The notes under the pieces: model-generated
Seen by the model: only the letters and a program-made list of their open reading frames with translations
Told to the model about the DNA's origin: nothing
The model's database searches: none
Shown: in pieces, positions 1 through 8,517 of the stretch
Position numbering within the stretch: the first letter of the stretch is position 1
Layout of the letters: every line of letters begins with the position of its first letter
Assembly (NCBI RefSeq): GCF_014217545.1
Contig: NZ_CP043178.1
Span: 372,001 to 436,000 of the forward strand
Source: Pseudarthrobacter sp. NBSH8
Lineage (GTDB): Bacteria; Actinomycetota; Actinomycetes; Actinomycetales; Micrococcaceae
Direction: 5' to 3'
DNA: 64,000 nucleotides
Made by a program: the position numbers and the translations under genes

Positions 1-591
1 GTGCACCAGCGCGGCCTGACGGAGTTCGCCGCTGAGACGCGGAACGTCCCGCATGGCGCCCGCTTGCCAGGTCCGAACCCGCAGCCAGCCAGCGAAGCCC
101 ACAAGGATTGAGAATGCAGCCGAGGCTGCACCGATCAGCACGGCCGTCAGGAACGGCACGTTCGTCGGAACCGAGGCGCAGGCGCCTAGTGCCAGGATGC
201 CGAAGAACGGTCCGTTCGGCTTGAGCTGCACCCTGTCGGAGAACAGGGACCCGACTCCGGCCAGCACAGCCTCTACCAGCACCAGCCACCAGGAGTGGAT
301 GTGGTTGAGGGAAAGGAATACGCCCACCGTGATGCCGCTGATCAGGACCACTGCCGCCTGGGCCTGGTGCTTGAGGCGCAGTTGATGGGATTCCGAGCGT
401 CCGTACATGCCGGTCAGGGCGCCGAACACTGCGTACATAGTCAGCTCTGGGCGGCCGATGGCCAGGAGTACCAAGGAGGGAAGTGCCACGCTGAGGGCAA
501 CCCGTACGGCCGAGAGCCGGTCGTTGTTGGCCGGGCCCAGCGCATGCAGCGAGCGGGCATGGGCCATGACTCTGCGCACAGCCAACACCAC
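1..591 (-). CDS. FUSC-family integral membrane protein, C-terminus cut by window edge
   Basis: The reverse strand is open from a GTG just after an in-frame TAG to the left edge (197 codons). The product is strongly hydrophobic, with segments such as ALPSLVLLAIGRPELTMYAV, AAVVLISGITVGVFL and ILALGACASVPTNVPFLTAV separated by short basic loops containing GMYGRSESHQLRLKHQ. This resembles actinobacterial FUSC (fusaric-acid-resistance-like) proteins, which are predicted efflux or envelope proteins of mostly unknown substrate. The start is uncertain: GTG, GTG and TTG are consecutive, no clear ribosome site precedes them, and a Met lies 8 codons in. The soluble C-terminal part lies outside the window. 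Confidence 0.6.
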   Translation of the reverse strand, partial: MVLAVRRVMAHARSLHALGPANNDRLSAVRVALSVALPSLVLLAIGRPELTMYAVFGALTGMYGRSESHQLRLKHQAQAAVVLISGITVGVFLSLNHIHSWWLVLVEAVLAGVGSLFSDRVQLKPNGPFFGILALGACASVPTNVPFLTAVLIGAASAAFSILVGFAGWLRVRTWQAGAMRDVPRLSGELRQAALVH

Positions 592-693
592 CTATCAATC
601 AGACCCGTGTTTGAAAATTAGCAGAAGGCCGGAATGGGGACCATTAGCCCGGTCACAGGGCGTCGCTTGGGGCTAGCCGGGCTGGCCCGGCTA

Positions 694-745
694 AAGGCCC
701 GTCCTGCGTGCTTCCACCCAGGGAAAACGTGCGGGGACGGGCCTT
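694..745 (-). terminator. hairpin downstream of the MHS transporter gene
   Basis: Arms AAGGCCCGTCC and GGACGGGCCTT form an 11-bp perfect stem around a 30-nt loop. It lies about 57 nt past the stop of the minus-strand transporter. On that strand the stem is followed by only a short T stretch, so this is a modest intrinsic terminator candidate. Confidence 0.5.
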
Positions 746-801
746 CAGGCGCGGGCTGCAGGACGGCCCGGGTAGGCCGGTTTGGTGTTTTGCTGTGTCT
801 C

Positions 802-2400
802 TTAGGCTCCGGCCGGAACCTTGGAAGTTGAGGCGTCCTTGATGTCCTGGGTTTCGAACGGCATCTCGTCCAGGTCGATCAGCAGGTTCTCGTCCTGGGT
901 TGCAACCAGTTCCCTGGCCTCTGCCTGCGTATCCACGCTGGGCATGGAGCCGGGCAGCGGCCTGTTAGCGGATTCTTTTAGGAAGTAGATCGCCACTGCC
1001 CCGATCGCAGACGTTCCCATCAGGTAGTACGCCGGCATCATGTCATCGCCGGTTGCCTTGATGAGCGCTGCAACAATGAAGGGCGTGGTTCCGCCGAAGA
1101 TGGCCACGGAGAAGTTGTAGGAGATGCCCATCGCGCCGTAGCGGCTCGAGGTGGGGAATTGGGCCGGCAGGGCCGACGCGAGGTTTGCCACGTAGAACGT
1201 CACGGGGAACGCGATCAGGGACAACCCTGCCAGCGTGGACCAGACTTCGCCGATTCCGATGAGCGTAAAGGCCGGGACCGAGAAGGCCACCGTGCTCAGG
1301 GCGCCGATCCAGAGCACTGGTCGGCGGCCGATGCGGTCGGACAGCTTGCCGGTCAGTGGGATGCACAAGGCCATGATCACCAGGACGGGGATTGTCAGCA
1401 GCGTTCCGTGAACTTCGTCGTAGCCCATGGACTGGGTGAGGTAAGTCGGCATATAGGAGGTCAACGCGTAACCGGCAGTGTTGGCTGCGGCCACCAGCAC
1501 CATGGCAACGATGATGGGCCGCCAGTACGCCTTGACGATCCCCACCGGACCCTTAACCGCAGCGGCGTCGCCGTTTGTTGCGTTCTTAGCCAGCTCTTCC
1601 TGGGCGTCCAGGGTTGCCTGGAACTGAGGCGATTCCTCGATCTTGCTGCGGAAGTAGATGGCGATAAGGCCCAGCGGGCCGGCGATGAGGAATGGAATCC
1701 GCCAGCCCCATTCCTCCATGGCTGACTGGCCAAGGGTCAGCTGGAGGACAGAAACCAGCGCCGCGCCGAGGGCAAAGCCCATGTAGCTGCCCAGGTCCAG
1801 GAAGCTTGCGAAGAATCCGCGGCGCTTATCCGGGGCGTATTCGCTCACAAAGGTGGTGGCACCGGCGTACTCACCGCCGGTGGAGAAGCCTTGCACCAGC
1901 TTCAGGATTACCAGCAGCGCAGCGGCCCAGAGACCGATTTGCGCGAAGCCCGGCAGCAGGCCGATGCCGAAAGTGCTGGCGGCCATGATCATCAGGGTGG
2001 TTGCCAGAATCTTCTGGCGGCCCACCTTGTCGCCCAGCCACCCGAAGATGACGCCGCCCAGCGGGCGGGCAATGAAGGTGGCAGCGAAGGTGCCAAGCAG
2101 GAACAGCGTCTGGGTTGATGGATCTGACTCCGGCAGGAACACAGGTCCCATGGTGGTGATCAGGTAGCCGAATACACCGACGTCGTACCACTCCATGGTG
2201 TTTCCAACGATGGTTCCGCCGAGCGCTTTTTTCAGCATGGGCCGGTTTACAACATTCACGTCGGACTCTTTGAGTCGGCGACGCGCAAGGATGTTCGGTT
2301 TAGGCACGCTTGGTAGTGCGCCCTTGGCTGGTTCATTGTTGGTTCTGCTGGCGTTGTTCATGCCTGCTGAAGAGTCGGTCGTGCTTCGGTCTGTGGGCAT
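802..2400 (-). CDS. MFS transporter, metabolite:H+ symporter (MHS/ProP-like) family
   Basis: About 532 residues, 12 predicted membrane helices. N-terminal signatures NTMEWYDVGVFGYL, RPLGGVIFGWLGDKVGRQK (loop 2-3 MFS motif) and QGFSTGGEYAGA are typical of the MHS family, which imports osmolytes or carboxylates such as proline/betaine, citrate, ketoglutarate or shikimate with protons. The substrate cannot be read from sequence. A cytoplasmic N-terminal extension of about 60 residues precedes helix 1 and an acidic tail follows helix 12. An ATG 8 codons upstream is also open, but the chosen ATG has AGGAG 8 nt before it and the upstream one has none. Monocistronic; hairpin downstream. Confidence 0.85.
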   Translation of the reverse strand: MPTDRSTTDSSAGMNNASRTNNEPAKGALPSVPKPNILARRRLKESDVNVVNRPMLKKALGGTIVGNTMEWYDVGVFGYLITTMGPVFLPESDPSTQTLFLLGTFAATFIARPLGGVIFGWLGDKVGRQKILATTLMIMAASTFGIGLLPGFAQIGLWAAALLVILKLVQGFSTGGEYAGATTFVSEYAPDKRRGFFASFLDLGSYMGFALGAALVSVLQLTLGQSAMEEWGWRIPFLIAGPLGLIAIYFRSKIEESPQFQATLDAQEELAKNATNGDAAAVKGPVGIVKAYWRPIIVAMVLVAAANTAGYALTSYMPTYLTQSMGYDEVHGTLLTIPVLVIMALCIPLTGKLSDRIGRRPVLWIGALSTVAFSVPAFTLIGIGEVWSTLAGLSLIAFPVTFYVANLASALPAQFPTSSRYGAMGISYNFSVAIFGGTTPFIVAALIKATGDDMMPAYYLMGTSAIGAVAIYFLKESANRPLPGSMPSVDTQAEARELVATQDENLLIDLDEMPFETQDIKDASTSKVPAGA

Positions 2401-2901
2401 TTGGGCGGCTCCTGTGGAGGTCATTTGCTTGCGACTGGTAGCTGCCCCGCTCCGGGCAGGCCTTCAATTTTACGCGAATTCCATGGCAAATGAGAGTTTT
2501 GTACCGTAAAGTGCCCTCCTTAGAGAGCGTTTCCACCGGTTTCCAGGGATTTTTTTGGCGGGTCTCGCCCCGTCATCATTGGGATTCGGGCGGTTCGGGG
2601 CCACCGTTATGGAATCTTTTTGTTCACGACGCATTTTTTAGGCCATTTTTCCCCTGATTCGCGCCGGAAAGTGACAGCCGCCACGGCCATCCGGACCGCT
2701 GCCCCGGCTGCCCTGCGGACCACCATCCCGCCCCATGTACGGGCCGGAAACCGGGGGTTCACAACCGAGCCTGAAACTGCCTATTGTTGAGCCATGGGAA
2801 CACTGATTTTTGAGTAGGCGGACGCCTGCGGCCTGGTACCACAGGCCCCGTCCAGCTGATCTCGTCAGACACACTGATTCTCCTCAGAAAGGGTCCACCA
2901 A
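2401..2901. other. 500-bp intergenic region without a recognisable gene
   Basis: Separates the MHS transporter (leftwards) from two small rightward genes. It contains short T-runs and a GGCCTG/CAGGCC mini-hairpin, but no open frame with convincing coding character and no clear -35/-10 pair. It should hold both promoters. Confidence 0.5.
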
Positions 2902-3114
2902 ATGACTGAAAACAACACTCCCAGCCAGCCCGACTCCGCACTGGACGACGCCGACGCCAAGGGCATCCGGGCCGGGCTCACCGAAGCGCAGCGGGCCATG
3001 CTCGCCAGCAAATCCCGGGGCGGCGACGCCGGACTGCAGAGCGTCGGCAAGAGCCACAAGCCCACCCACGCCAGCGGCAAGCAGGGCCCGGCGGAAAAGA
3101 AGGTCCGCTGGTAA
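2902..3114 (+). CDS. small hydrophilic protein of unknown function
   Basis: 70 residues, no membrane segment. The N-terminal half is acidic (many D/E/S) and the C-terminal half basic (KSRGGDAGLQSVGKSHKPTH, ending EKKVRW). The ATG has AAAGGG 8 nt upstream. The charge split and Gly/Lys-rich tail suggest a disordered nucleic-acid- or protein-associated peptide, but this is inference and I do not recognise a family. It is followed 70 nt later by another small gene on the same strand. Confidence 0.55.
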   Translation: MTENNTPSQPDSALDDADAKGIRAGLTEAQRAMLASKSRGGDAGLQSVGKSHKPTHASGKQGPAEKKVRW

Positions 3115-3184
3115 TTCCAGCGCCGGGACAGCACGCCAGACCTACTATTGGTAACCACTTCATTTCATTGCGAAGGGAAGAAAA

Positions 3185-3445
3185 ATGGCTGAAAATCATG
3201 CTGGATCAAAGATCGAACCGGAGGTCGCGGGTCATCTCGCGGCAGCCATGGACACCCCGTCCACGCCGGACCCGGCCACCATTGCGGTGACTACCGCGAT
3301 GGCCGGCGAACGCCAGTGGCCGGACGGCAACGGCAAGCGGCGGCACCCCAAAGAGCGGGGTACAGGCCACGGCCGCATGGGCCAGGAAGCTGCAGTCACG
3401 GCCGTGCACCGCACTGGCCGCCCGCAGATGCCGCACTCGTCCTAG
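3185..3445 (+). CDS. small hydrophilic protein of unknown function
   Basis: 86 residues, soluble, with a His/Arg/Gly-rich second half (KRRHPKERGTGHGRMGQEA) and no cysteines. GAAGGGAAG precedes the ATG by about 5 nt, a good ribosome site. It follows the preceding small gene on the same strand with no terminator between, so the two may be co-transcribed; a very long palindrome closes the unit. No family recognised. Confidence 0.5.
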   Translation: MAENHAGSKIEPEVAGHLAAAMDTPSTPDPATIAVTTAMAGERQWPDGNGKRRHPKERGTGHGRMGQEAAVTAVHRTGRPQMPHSS

Positions 3446-3480
3446 GAACACCTGCGGAGCCGACGCGCATCTGACCTGAC

Positions 3481-3538
3481 GACACACAAAAGGTCTGGCG
3501 ACACCCGAATTCGGGCGTCGCCAGACCTTTTGTGTGTC
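3481..3538. repeat. 58-bp near-perfect palindrome between convergent genes
   Basis: Two 29-nt arms meet with no spacer and differ at one position. The outer part is ACACAAAAGGTCTGGCGAC and its complement. In RNA of either strand it forms a very long hairpin, with a U-containing flank on each side, between the small + strand gene and the minus-strand ligD. It probably serves as a bidirectional terminator or repeated palindromic element. Confidence 0.75.
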
Positions 3539-3604
3539 CCGGGCGATTTTGCGAGTCCTGGACGAATTTTCGCGTCGCCAGGTCAGCAGCACCATGGCGC
3601 GTCG

Positions 3605-6040
3605 CTAGGCCTCCGGCACCACTTCGTCAGCTCTCTTGTCCAGCCGCCAGCCCCGCCACACCGGATGCCTGAGCTTTCCGCTGCCCGTCCATTCCCCGAA
3701 GGTCACCTCGCCGACCAGGCGCGGCGTGACCCAGTGAGCGTCCGAGGCATCCTCGCTGGGAACGTCGTCGAACGGTGACGTCTTGCGGGCCAGATCGTCC
3801 ACCTTCTGCCGGAGTCCTTCCAGTTCCCGGGTGCTGAACCCGCTGCCCACCCGGCCAACGTAGCGCAGCTTGTTGCCGTCGGGGATGCCCACGAGCAGCG
3901 ACCCTACCGAGCTCTGCCGCCCGCCCTTGCCCGCCCGCCAGCCACCCACCACAACTTCCTGGGTCTGGTGCAACTTGATCTTGATCCACGTCCGGGTCCG
4001 CCGCCCGCTGACGTAGCGGCTGTCGGTCCGCTTCGCCATGACACCCTCAAGCCCCAGCTCCTGCGCACTTTCCAGAATGTGCTCGATCCTTTCGTCCAGG
4101 ACCGGAGACAGCTCCACCGGGCAGTCCGAAGGCCGATAAAACTGCTCAAGGCGCTGCCGCCGCTTGACGAGCGGCAGCCGGCGAAGGTCCTCGCCACCGT
4201 CGTACAGCAGGTCAAAGAGCATCAGCCGGACCGGGATGGCTGCGCGGGCCTTGGCGACGTCGCCGGGCCGGGTCAGCTTCATGCGCCCCTGAAGCAGCCC
4301 GAAGTCGGGCTTCCCCGAAGGCCCGACGGCGATGATCTCACCATCGGCAACAAACGGCCCCGCCGGCCAGCAGGACCGGTCCGTCAGCTCCGGGTAGGTT
4401 GCGGTGACGTCGATGCCGTTGCGGCTGAAGATCCGGACCTTCTTTTCGTCCGCGACCAGCAGGGCCCGCACGCCGTCCCACTTCAGTTCAAACTGCCAAT
4501 CGCTGCCGTGAAGGTCGGCGGCGGTCCCGGACGTTGCCATCATGGGACTGAATTCCTCCGCCGGTTCATCCTCCACGTGGGCCAGCCGCGGATGGAATGT
4601 GTGGTGGTCCTTGTCCATCAGGTGGATGAGCCATTGCCCTTCAGTTTCCCTGCCCTGCCCGCGGCCGGTGTGGATGAGGGCGAACTTCCTGGTGCCGCCC
4701 AGGCCCCCGCCCTCTGCGCCGGTCAGGGTGGCGATGACCTCTCGGCCGTTGATCCATTTCTCCAGTTCGTACGTGCCATGGTCCCAGATAGTGACCTCCC
4801 CGGCGCCGTATTGGCCTTTGGGAATGGTGCCCTCAAACGTGGCGTAGTCCAGGGGGTGGTCTTCGGTCTGGACCGCCAGGTGGTTCTTCCCGCCGGATTC
4901 CGGAACTCCCTTCGGCAGGGCCCACGACACCAGCACACCCTCGTGCTCCAGCCGGAAATCGAAATGGAGCCTGCTCGCATGGTGCTCCTGGATCACGAAG
5001 GTGTCCCCGTTTCCGGAGGTGCCGGAGAACGGCTCAGGCGTCCCATCCGGGTCCCGCATCGACCGGTACCGCTCCAGCCGGGCGTGCGCGCCGCCGTCGT
5101 CCGTCTTCCCGTCCGGGGGGCCAGGGTTCCCGGCGTCCCCCGGGTGCCCGGCACCGCGGCCGACGGCGGCGAACGGGTCCTTGCCCGCCTCCACCCGGCG
5201 CAGCACGGCGTCGTAGTCCAGGTGCTGCAGCTTGGGGGAGCCGATCTCCTGCCAGGTCCGCGGGGCAGCCACGGTGGGGGTGAGCCGGCCGCGCAGGGAG
5301 TACGGCACGATGGTGGTTTTGGCGGCGCTGTTCTGGCTCCAGTCCACGAGTACTTTGCCTTTGCGCAGCGTCTTTTTCATGTCGCTGACGGCGAGATTCG
5401 GGTGGTCCGCTTCCAGTGCGCGGGCCAGTTCGTGGGCAAAGTCCGAGATCTGATCGGAGGTCTGCGTGCCGTCAAGGCCGGCATAGAGGTGGATGCCCTT
5501 GCTGCCGCTGGTCACCGGCACGGGTTCCAGGCCCACGTCCTGCAGGATGGCGCGGGCCAGCCTGGCAACCTCGGCGCATTCCTCAAGCCCTGCGCCGTCG
5601 CCGGGATCGAGGTCAAGGACCAGGCGGTCCGGATTGAGCTGCTTGCCGTGCGAGTCCACCTGCCACTGGGGGACGTGGATTTCCAGCGAATTGATCTGGC
5701 CGAACCAGGTGAGCGTGGCGGGATCGTTCACCATCGGGTAGTAGATGGTCCGGTCCTTATGTGTGATGGCGGCGCGGGGGAGCCAGCCGGGCGCTGAATC
5801 CTCCAGGTTCTTTTGGAAAAACACCTCGCCGGGCTGTCCAGCGGAGCCCACGCCGTTGACCCACCGCTTGCGGGTGGCGGGCCTGTTGGCCGCTGCCGGG
5901 ATCAGGACATGGGCCACAGCGGCGTAGTAGGCCAGGACGTCGGCCTTGGTGGTGCCGGTCTCCGGGTAGATGATTTTGTCCAAGTTGGTGAGGGTCAGCT
6001 CCCGGCCGGCCACCCTGACCCGCTCTTTAGGGCCGGCCAT
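3605..6040 (-). CDS. ligD: multifunctional NHEJ DNA ligase LigD (polymerase-phosphoesterase-ligase)
   Basis: 811 residues, the full three-domain form. Residues about 10-290 are the archaeo-eukaryotic-primase-like polymerase (LDLDPG carries the metal-binding aspartates; SGSKGIHLYAGLDG follows). Residues about 325-480 are the 3'-phosphoesterase (HHASRLHFDFRLEHEG, GTIPKGQYGAGEV). Residues about 510-811 are the ATP-dependent ligase, with the nucleotidyl-lysine at about residue 520 in ELKWDGVRALL and the C-terminal OB fold. The order Pol-PE-Lig is that of mycobacterial LigD. It repairs double-strand breaks with Ku by end filling, trimming and sealing. GGAGG about 9 nt before the ATG supports the start. 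Divergent from ku across 40 bp. Confidence 0.97.
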   Translation of the reverse strand: MAGPKERVRVAGRELTLTNLDKIIYPETGTTKADVLAYYAAVAHVLIPAAANRPATRKRWVNGVGSAGQPGEVFFQKNLEDSAPGWLPRAAITHKDRTIYYPMVNDPATLTWFGQINSLEIHVPQWQVDSHGKQLNPDRLVLDLDPGDGAGLEECAEVARLARAILQDVGLEPVPVTSGSKGIHLYAGLDGTQTSDQISDFAHELARALEADHPNLAVSDMKKTLRKGKVLVDWSQNSAAKTTIVPYSLRGRLTPTVAAPRTWQEIGSPKLQHLDYDAVLRRVEAGKDPFAAVGRGAGHPGDAGNPGPPDGKTDDGGAHARLERYRSMRDPDGTPEPFSGTSGNGDTFVIQEHHASRLHFDFRLEHEGVLVSWALPKGVPESGGKNHLAVQTEDHPLDYATFEGTIPKGQYGAGEVTIWDHGTYELEKWINGREVIATLTGAEGGGLGGTRKFALIHTGRGQGRETEGQWLIHLMDKDHHTFHPRLAHVEDEPAEEFSPMMATSGTAADLHGSDWQFELKWDGVRALLVADEKKVRIFSRNGIDVTATYPELTDRSCWPAGPFVADGEIIAVGPSGKPDFGLLQGRMKLTRPGDVAKARAAIPVRLMLFDLLYDGGEDLRRLPLVKRRQRLEQFYRPSDCPVELSPVLDERIEHILESAQELGLEGVMAKRTDSRYVSGRRTRTWIKIKLHQTQEVVVGGWRAGKGGRQSSVGSLLVGIPDGNKLRYVGRVGSGFSTRELEGLRQKVDDLARKTSPFDDVPSEDASDAHWVTPRLVGEVTFGEWTGSGKLRHPVWRGWRLDKRADEVVPEA

Positions 6041-6080
6041 GGGTCTTCACCTCCGGCCCCGCGTGATGTTCACTTGAGGG
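6041..6080. promoter_or_regulatory. 40-bp ligD/ku divergent gap
   Basis: The whole space between the two divergent start codons. It holds the ligD ribosome site (GGAGG on the minus strand), a GAGGG directly abutting the ku ATG, and a small palindrome GTGA-TGT-TCAC at 6063-6073. Two separate promoters do not fit here, so promoter elements must reach into the opposing coding regions or transcripts must start at or close to the start codons. Confidence 0.6.
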
Positions 6081-7115
6081 ATGAGAGCCATCTGGAAAGG
6101 TGCCATCGCGTTTGGCCTGGTCAACGTACCCGTGAAGGTCTACAGCGCCACCGAGGACCACGACATCAGCCTCCACCAGGTCCACAATGCCGACGGCGGC
6201 CGGATCCGGTACCAGCGCCGCTGCGAGGTGTGCAGCAAGATCATCGATTATTCGGACATTGACAAGGCGTTTGAGGACGATGGCCGGACGGTGGTCCTGT
6301 CCAAGGATGAACTCAAATCCATCCCGGCGGAGAACAGCCACGAGATCGAGGTGGTCCAGTTTGTCCCGTCGGAGCAGCTCGAACCCATGATGTTCGAGAA
6401 GAGCTATTACCTGGAGCCGGATTCCAAATCGCCCAAGGCCTACGTCCTGCTGCGCCGGGCGCTTGAGGATACGGACCGGGTGGCCATCGTCCAGTTCGCC
6501 CTGCGCGAGAAGACCCGGCTGGGGGCGCTGCGCATCAAGGACGACGTACTGGTCCTGCAGTCCCTGTTGTGGCCCGACGAGGTCCGGGAGGCCAGCTTCC
6601 CGGCCCTGGACACTTCCATCGGGATTTCGGCACAGGAACGCGAAATGTCCGCTGCCCTCGTGGAGTCCATGGCCGCCGATTTCGAGCCCGAGCACTTCAC
6701 CGATGACTACCAGGTGCAGCTCCGGAAGCTCATCGAGGCCAAGCTGGAGAAGGGGGATTCGCTCGATACTGACGAGACATTCGGTGCAGACGCGGGTGAG
6801 GGCGGCAACGGCGAGGTCATCGACCTGATGGAGGCGCTGAAGCGCAGCCTGGAGCGGAAACGCGGCGGCGGGAAGCCTGCCGCGTCTGCGGAGGCGGGCT
6901 CCGGGGATACGGCCTCCGGAGACGCGGACGACGACGACACGGAAGAGAGTGCCGACAGTTCCGGCGCGAAGGCTCCCGCCAAAGCCCGTGCCAGGACTGC
7001 AAGCACGAAGACTGCTGCCGCGAAGCCCTCCGGAACCAAGTCCTCCGGGACCAAAGCCACCGCCGCGAAGCCTGCGGCGAAAGCCACCACAACGCGGGCG
7101 CGAAAGGGTGCTTAA
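6081..7115 (+). CDS. ku: non-homologous end-joining protein Ku
   Basis: 344 residues. The core (1 to about 260) starts with the conserved MRAIWKGAIAFGLVNVPVKV and has the Ku beta-barrel features CEVCSKIIDYSDI and MFEKSYYLEPD. Residues about 270-344 form a low-complexity tail: an acidic stretch (GDADDDDTEESAD) followed by repeated Lys/Ala/Thr/Ser units (AAAKPSGTKSSGTKA) ending TTRARKGA. Lysine-rich Ku extensions are known in actinobacteria to add DNA binding. Ku binds broken ends and recruits LigD, encoded divergently. The ribosome site touches the ATG with no spacer, which is unusual, but the family N-terminus fixes this start. Confidence 0.97.
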   Translation: MRAIWKGAIAFGLVNVPVKVYSATEDHDISLHQVHNADGGRIRYQRRCEVCSKIIDYSDIDKAFEDDGRTVVLSKDELKSIPAENSHEIEVVQFVPSEQLEPMMFEKSYYLEPDSKSPKAYVLLRRALEDTDRVAIVQFALREKTRLGALRIKDDVLVLQSLLWPDEVREASFPALDTSIGISAQEREMSAALVESMAADFEPEHFTDDYQVQLRKLIEAKLEKGDSLDTDETFGADAGEGGNGEVIDLMEALKRSLERKRGGGKPAASAEAGSGDTASGDADDDDTEESADSSGAKAPAKARARTASTKTAAAKPSGTKSSGTKATAAKPAAKATTTRARKGA

Positions 7116-7157
7116 AGCGGGCCGCGAACAGTCTGTGGTGGTGGGGATGGCCGCCGC

Positions 7158-7424
7158 CTAGGAGTTCCGCAGGGCGGCGATAAGCTCGCTCTTCTTTTTG
7201 GCTGAGTAGCCAGTGAGGCCTATCTCCTTGGCTTTGGCCTTTAGCTGCGGGACGGTCCAATCGTCGTAATCGCCGGCTTTCCCACCCTTGCGTCCCACCG
7301 CTGAGCGGCCCTTGTTGGCGGCCGCGTTCGAGATGCGGGCGGCCTTCTGCTTGGACGCTCCGTCGTCCCGCAGTTCCTCGTACAGTTCAGGATCTTTCAG
7401 GCTCGGGTTCTTCTTGCCGGGCAT
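7158..7424 (-). CDS. small Rho-N/SAP-like DNA-binding-type protein (DUF7218-like)
   Basis: 88 residues. The N-terminal part is charged (PGKKNPSLKDPELYEELRDD, then SKQKAARISNAAAN). The C-terminal 35 residues, DDWTVPQLKAKAKEIGLTG then KKSELIAALRNS, match the helix-extended-loop-helix pattern of Rho N-terminal/SAP domains, which bind nucleic acid. AAGGAGG lies 5 nt before this ATG; an upstream in-frame ATG lacks a ribosome site. Its stop is close to the end of ku on the opposite strand, but nothing shows a functional link. Confidence 0.75.
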   Translation of the reverse strand: MPGKKNPSLKDPELYEELRDDGASKQKAARISNAAANKGRSAVGRKGGKAGDYDDWTVPQLKAKAKEIGLTGYSAKKKSELIAALRNS

Positions 7425-7671
7425 GTGGTCCTCCTTCGCCGGGTCCGGGATTAGCACCGTATTGGCTGGTCAGGCTTCCACGCTAATTCCGGGACTCGCG
7501 AAAAACAAGGAAGCAGTAAGGTTGCTTGCTTCCGTGGTGGGCCGTTAGCCCCAGACGCTTTACAGCCCGCCCTGCTGCGGCCACAATGGGTCGCATCACA
7601 GCGCTGTGGAACAGCGTGCTGTCACTCGAAGCCTGTCAAGGGAAAACCTGTCAAAGAAGAGGGGCGCCACC

Positions 7672-8517
7672 ATGAATGACCAAGCGGACGTAGACGAGGC
7701 AGACCGGGCACTGAAGCAAAAGCACCGGGCCATGTGGGCCTCGGGGGATTACCCGGCACTGGCCAGTGAACTGGTACAGGATCTCGGGGCCATTCTGGTT
7801 GATGCCTGCGGAATCAAGCCGAAGCAGCACGTTTTGGACGTGGCTGCCGGTGCCGGCAACGCGGCCATCCCTGCGGCCATGATGGGCGCCCATGTTGTGG
7901 CCAGCGACCTCACCCCGGAACTGTTCTACGCCGGGCGACGGCAGGCTGCCGATCGCGGCGTTGGGCTTGAATGGGTGGAAGCGGACGCCGAGTCCCTGCC
8001 GTTCGAGGACGATTCGTTTGACGTGGTCACGTCCTGCCTGGGCGTGATGTTCGCGCCGCACCATCAGGCCGGAGCGGACGAAATTGTCCGGGTATGCAAA
8101 CCCGGCGGCACCATAGGCCTGCTCAGTTGGACGCCCGAAGGCTTCATCGGAAGGATGTTTGCCACCATGAAGCCGCTCGCGCCGCCGCCTTCGCCCGGAG
8201 CCCAGCCGCCGCCGCTGTGGGGAAGCGAGGACCACGTGCGGGAACTCTTCGGTAGCAGGATCACCGATATCCAGGCGAAGAAGCGTTCGCTGGCCATCCG
8301 CAGTTTCCACCAGCCGGAGGACTTCCTGCGGTACTTCAAGTCCCACGACGGCCCCACCATCTCGGTCTATAAGTTCATTGGCGATGACAAGGATAAGGCG
8401 CAGGCCCTGGACAAAGCGCTCACCGAACTGGCCGATTCCTTTGGCGAGGCCCACGGTGATGCCGCGTGGCAAATGGATTGGGAATATCTGCTGTTGACCG
8501 CGAAGGAGGCCAGGTAG
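7672..8517 (+). CDS. class I SAM-dependent methyltransferase
   Basis: 281 residues. Motif I is VLDVAAGAGNAAIPAA at about residues 47-62, followed by HVVASDLTPELF (acidic SAM-ribose residue) and EADAESLPFEDDSFDVVTSCLG, the pattern of UbiE/Methyltransf_11 enzymes. The methyl acceptor is unknown. I prefer the ATG after GAGGGGCG over an open extension 22 codons upstream, because the methyltransferase homology begins downstream of it. Its TAG overlaps the GTG of the next gene, implying translational coupling. Confidence 0.85.
   Translation: MNDQADVDEADRALKQKHRAMWASGDYPALASELVQDLGAILVDACGIKPKQHVLDVAAGAGNAAIPAAMMGAHVVASDLTPELFYAGRRQAADRGVGLEWVEADAESLPFEDDSFDVVTSCLGVMFAPHHQAGADEIVRVCKPGGTIGLLSWTPEGFIGRMFATMKPLAPPPSPGAQPPPLWGSEDHVRELFGSRITDIQAKKRSLAIRSFHQPEDFLRYFKSHDGPTISVYKFIGDDKDKAQALDKALTELADSFGEAHGDAAWQMDWEYLLLTAKEAR

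Noticed and set aside
3968..5797. 609-codon open frame on the + strand antisense to ligD
   Set aside because: Repetitive Arg/Pro/Gly/Val-rich composition typical of antisense frames in GC-rich genes; ligD is fully supported by domain motifs.
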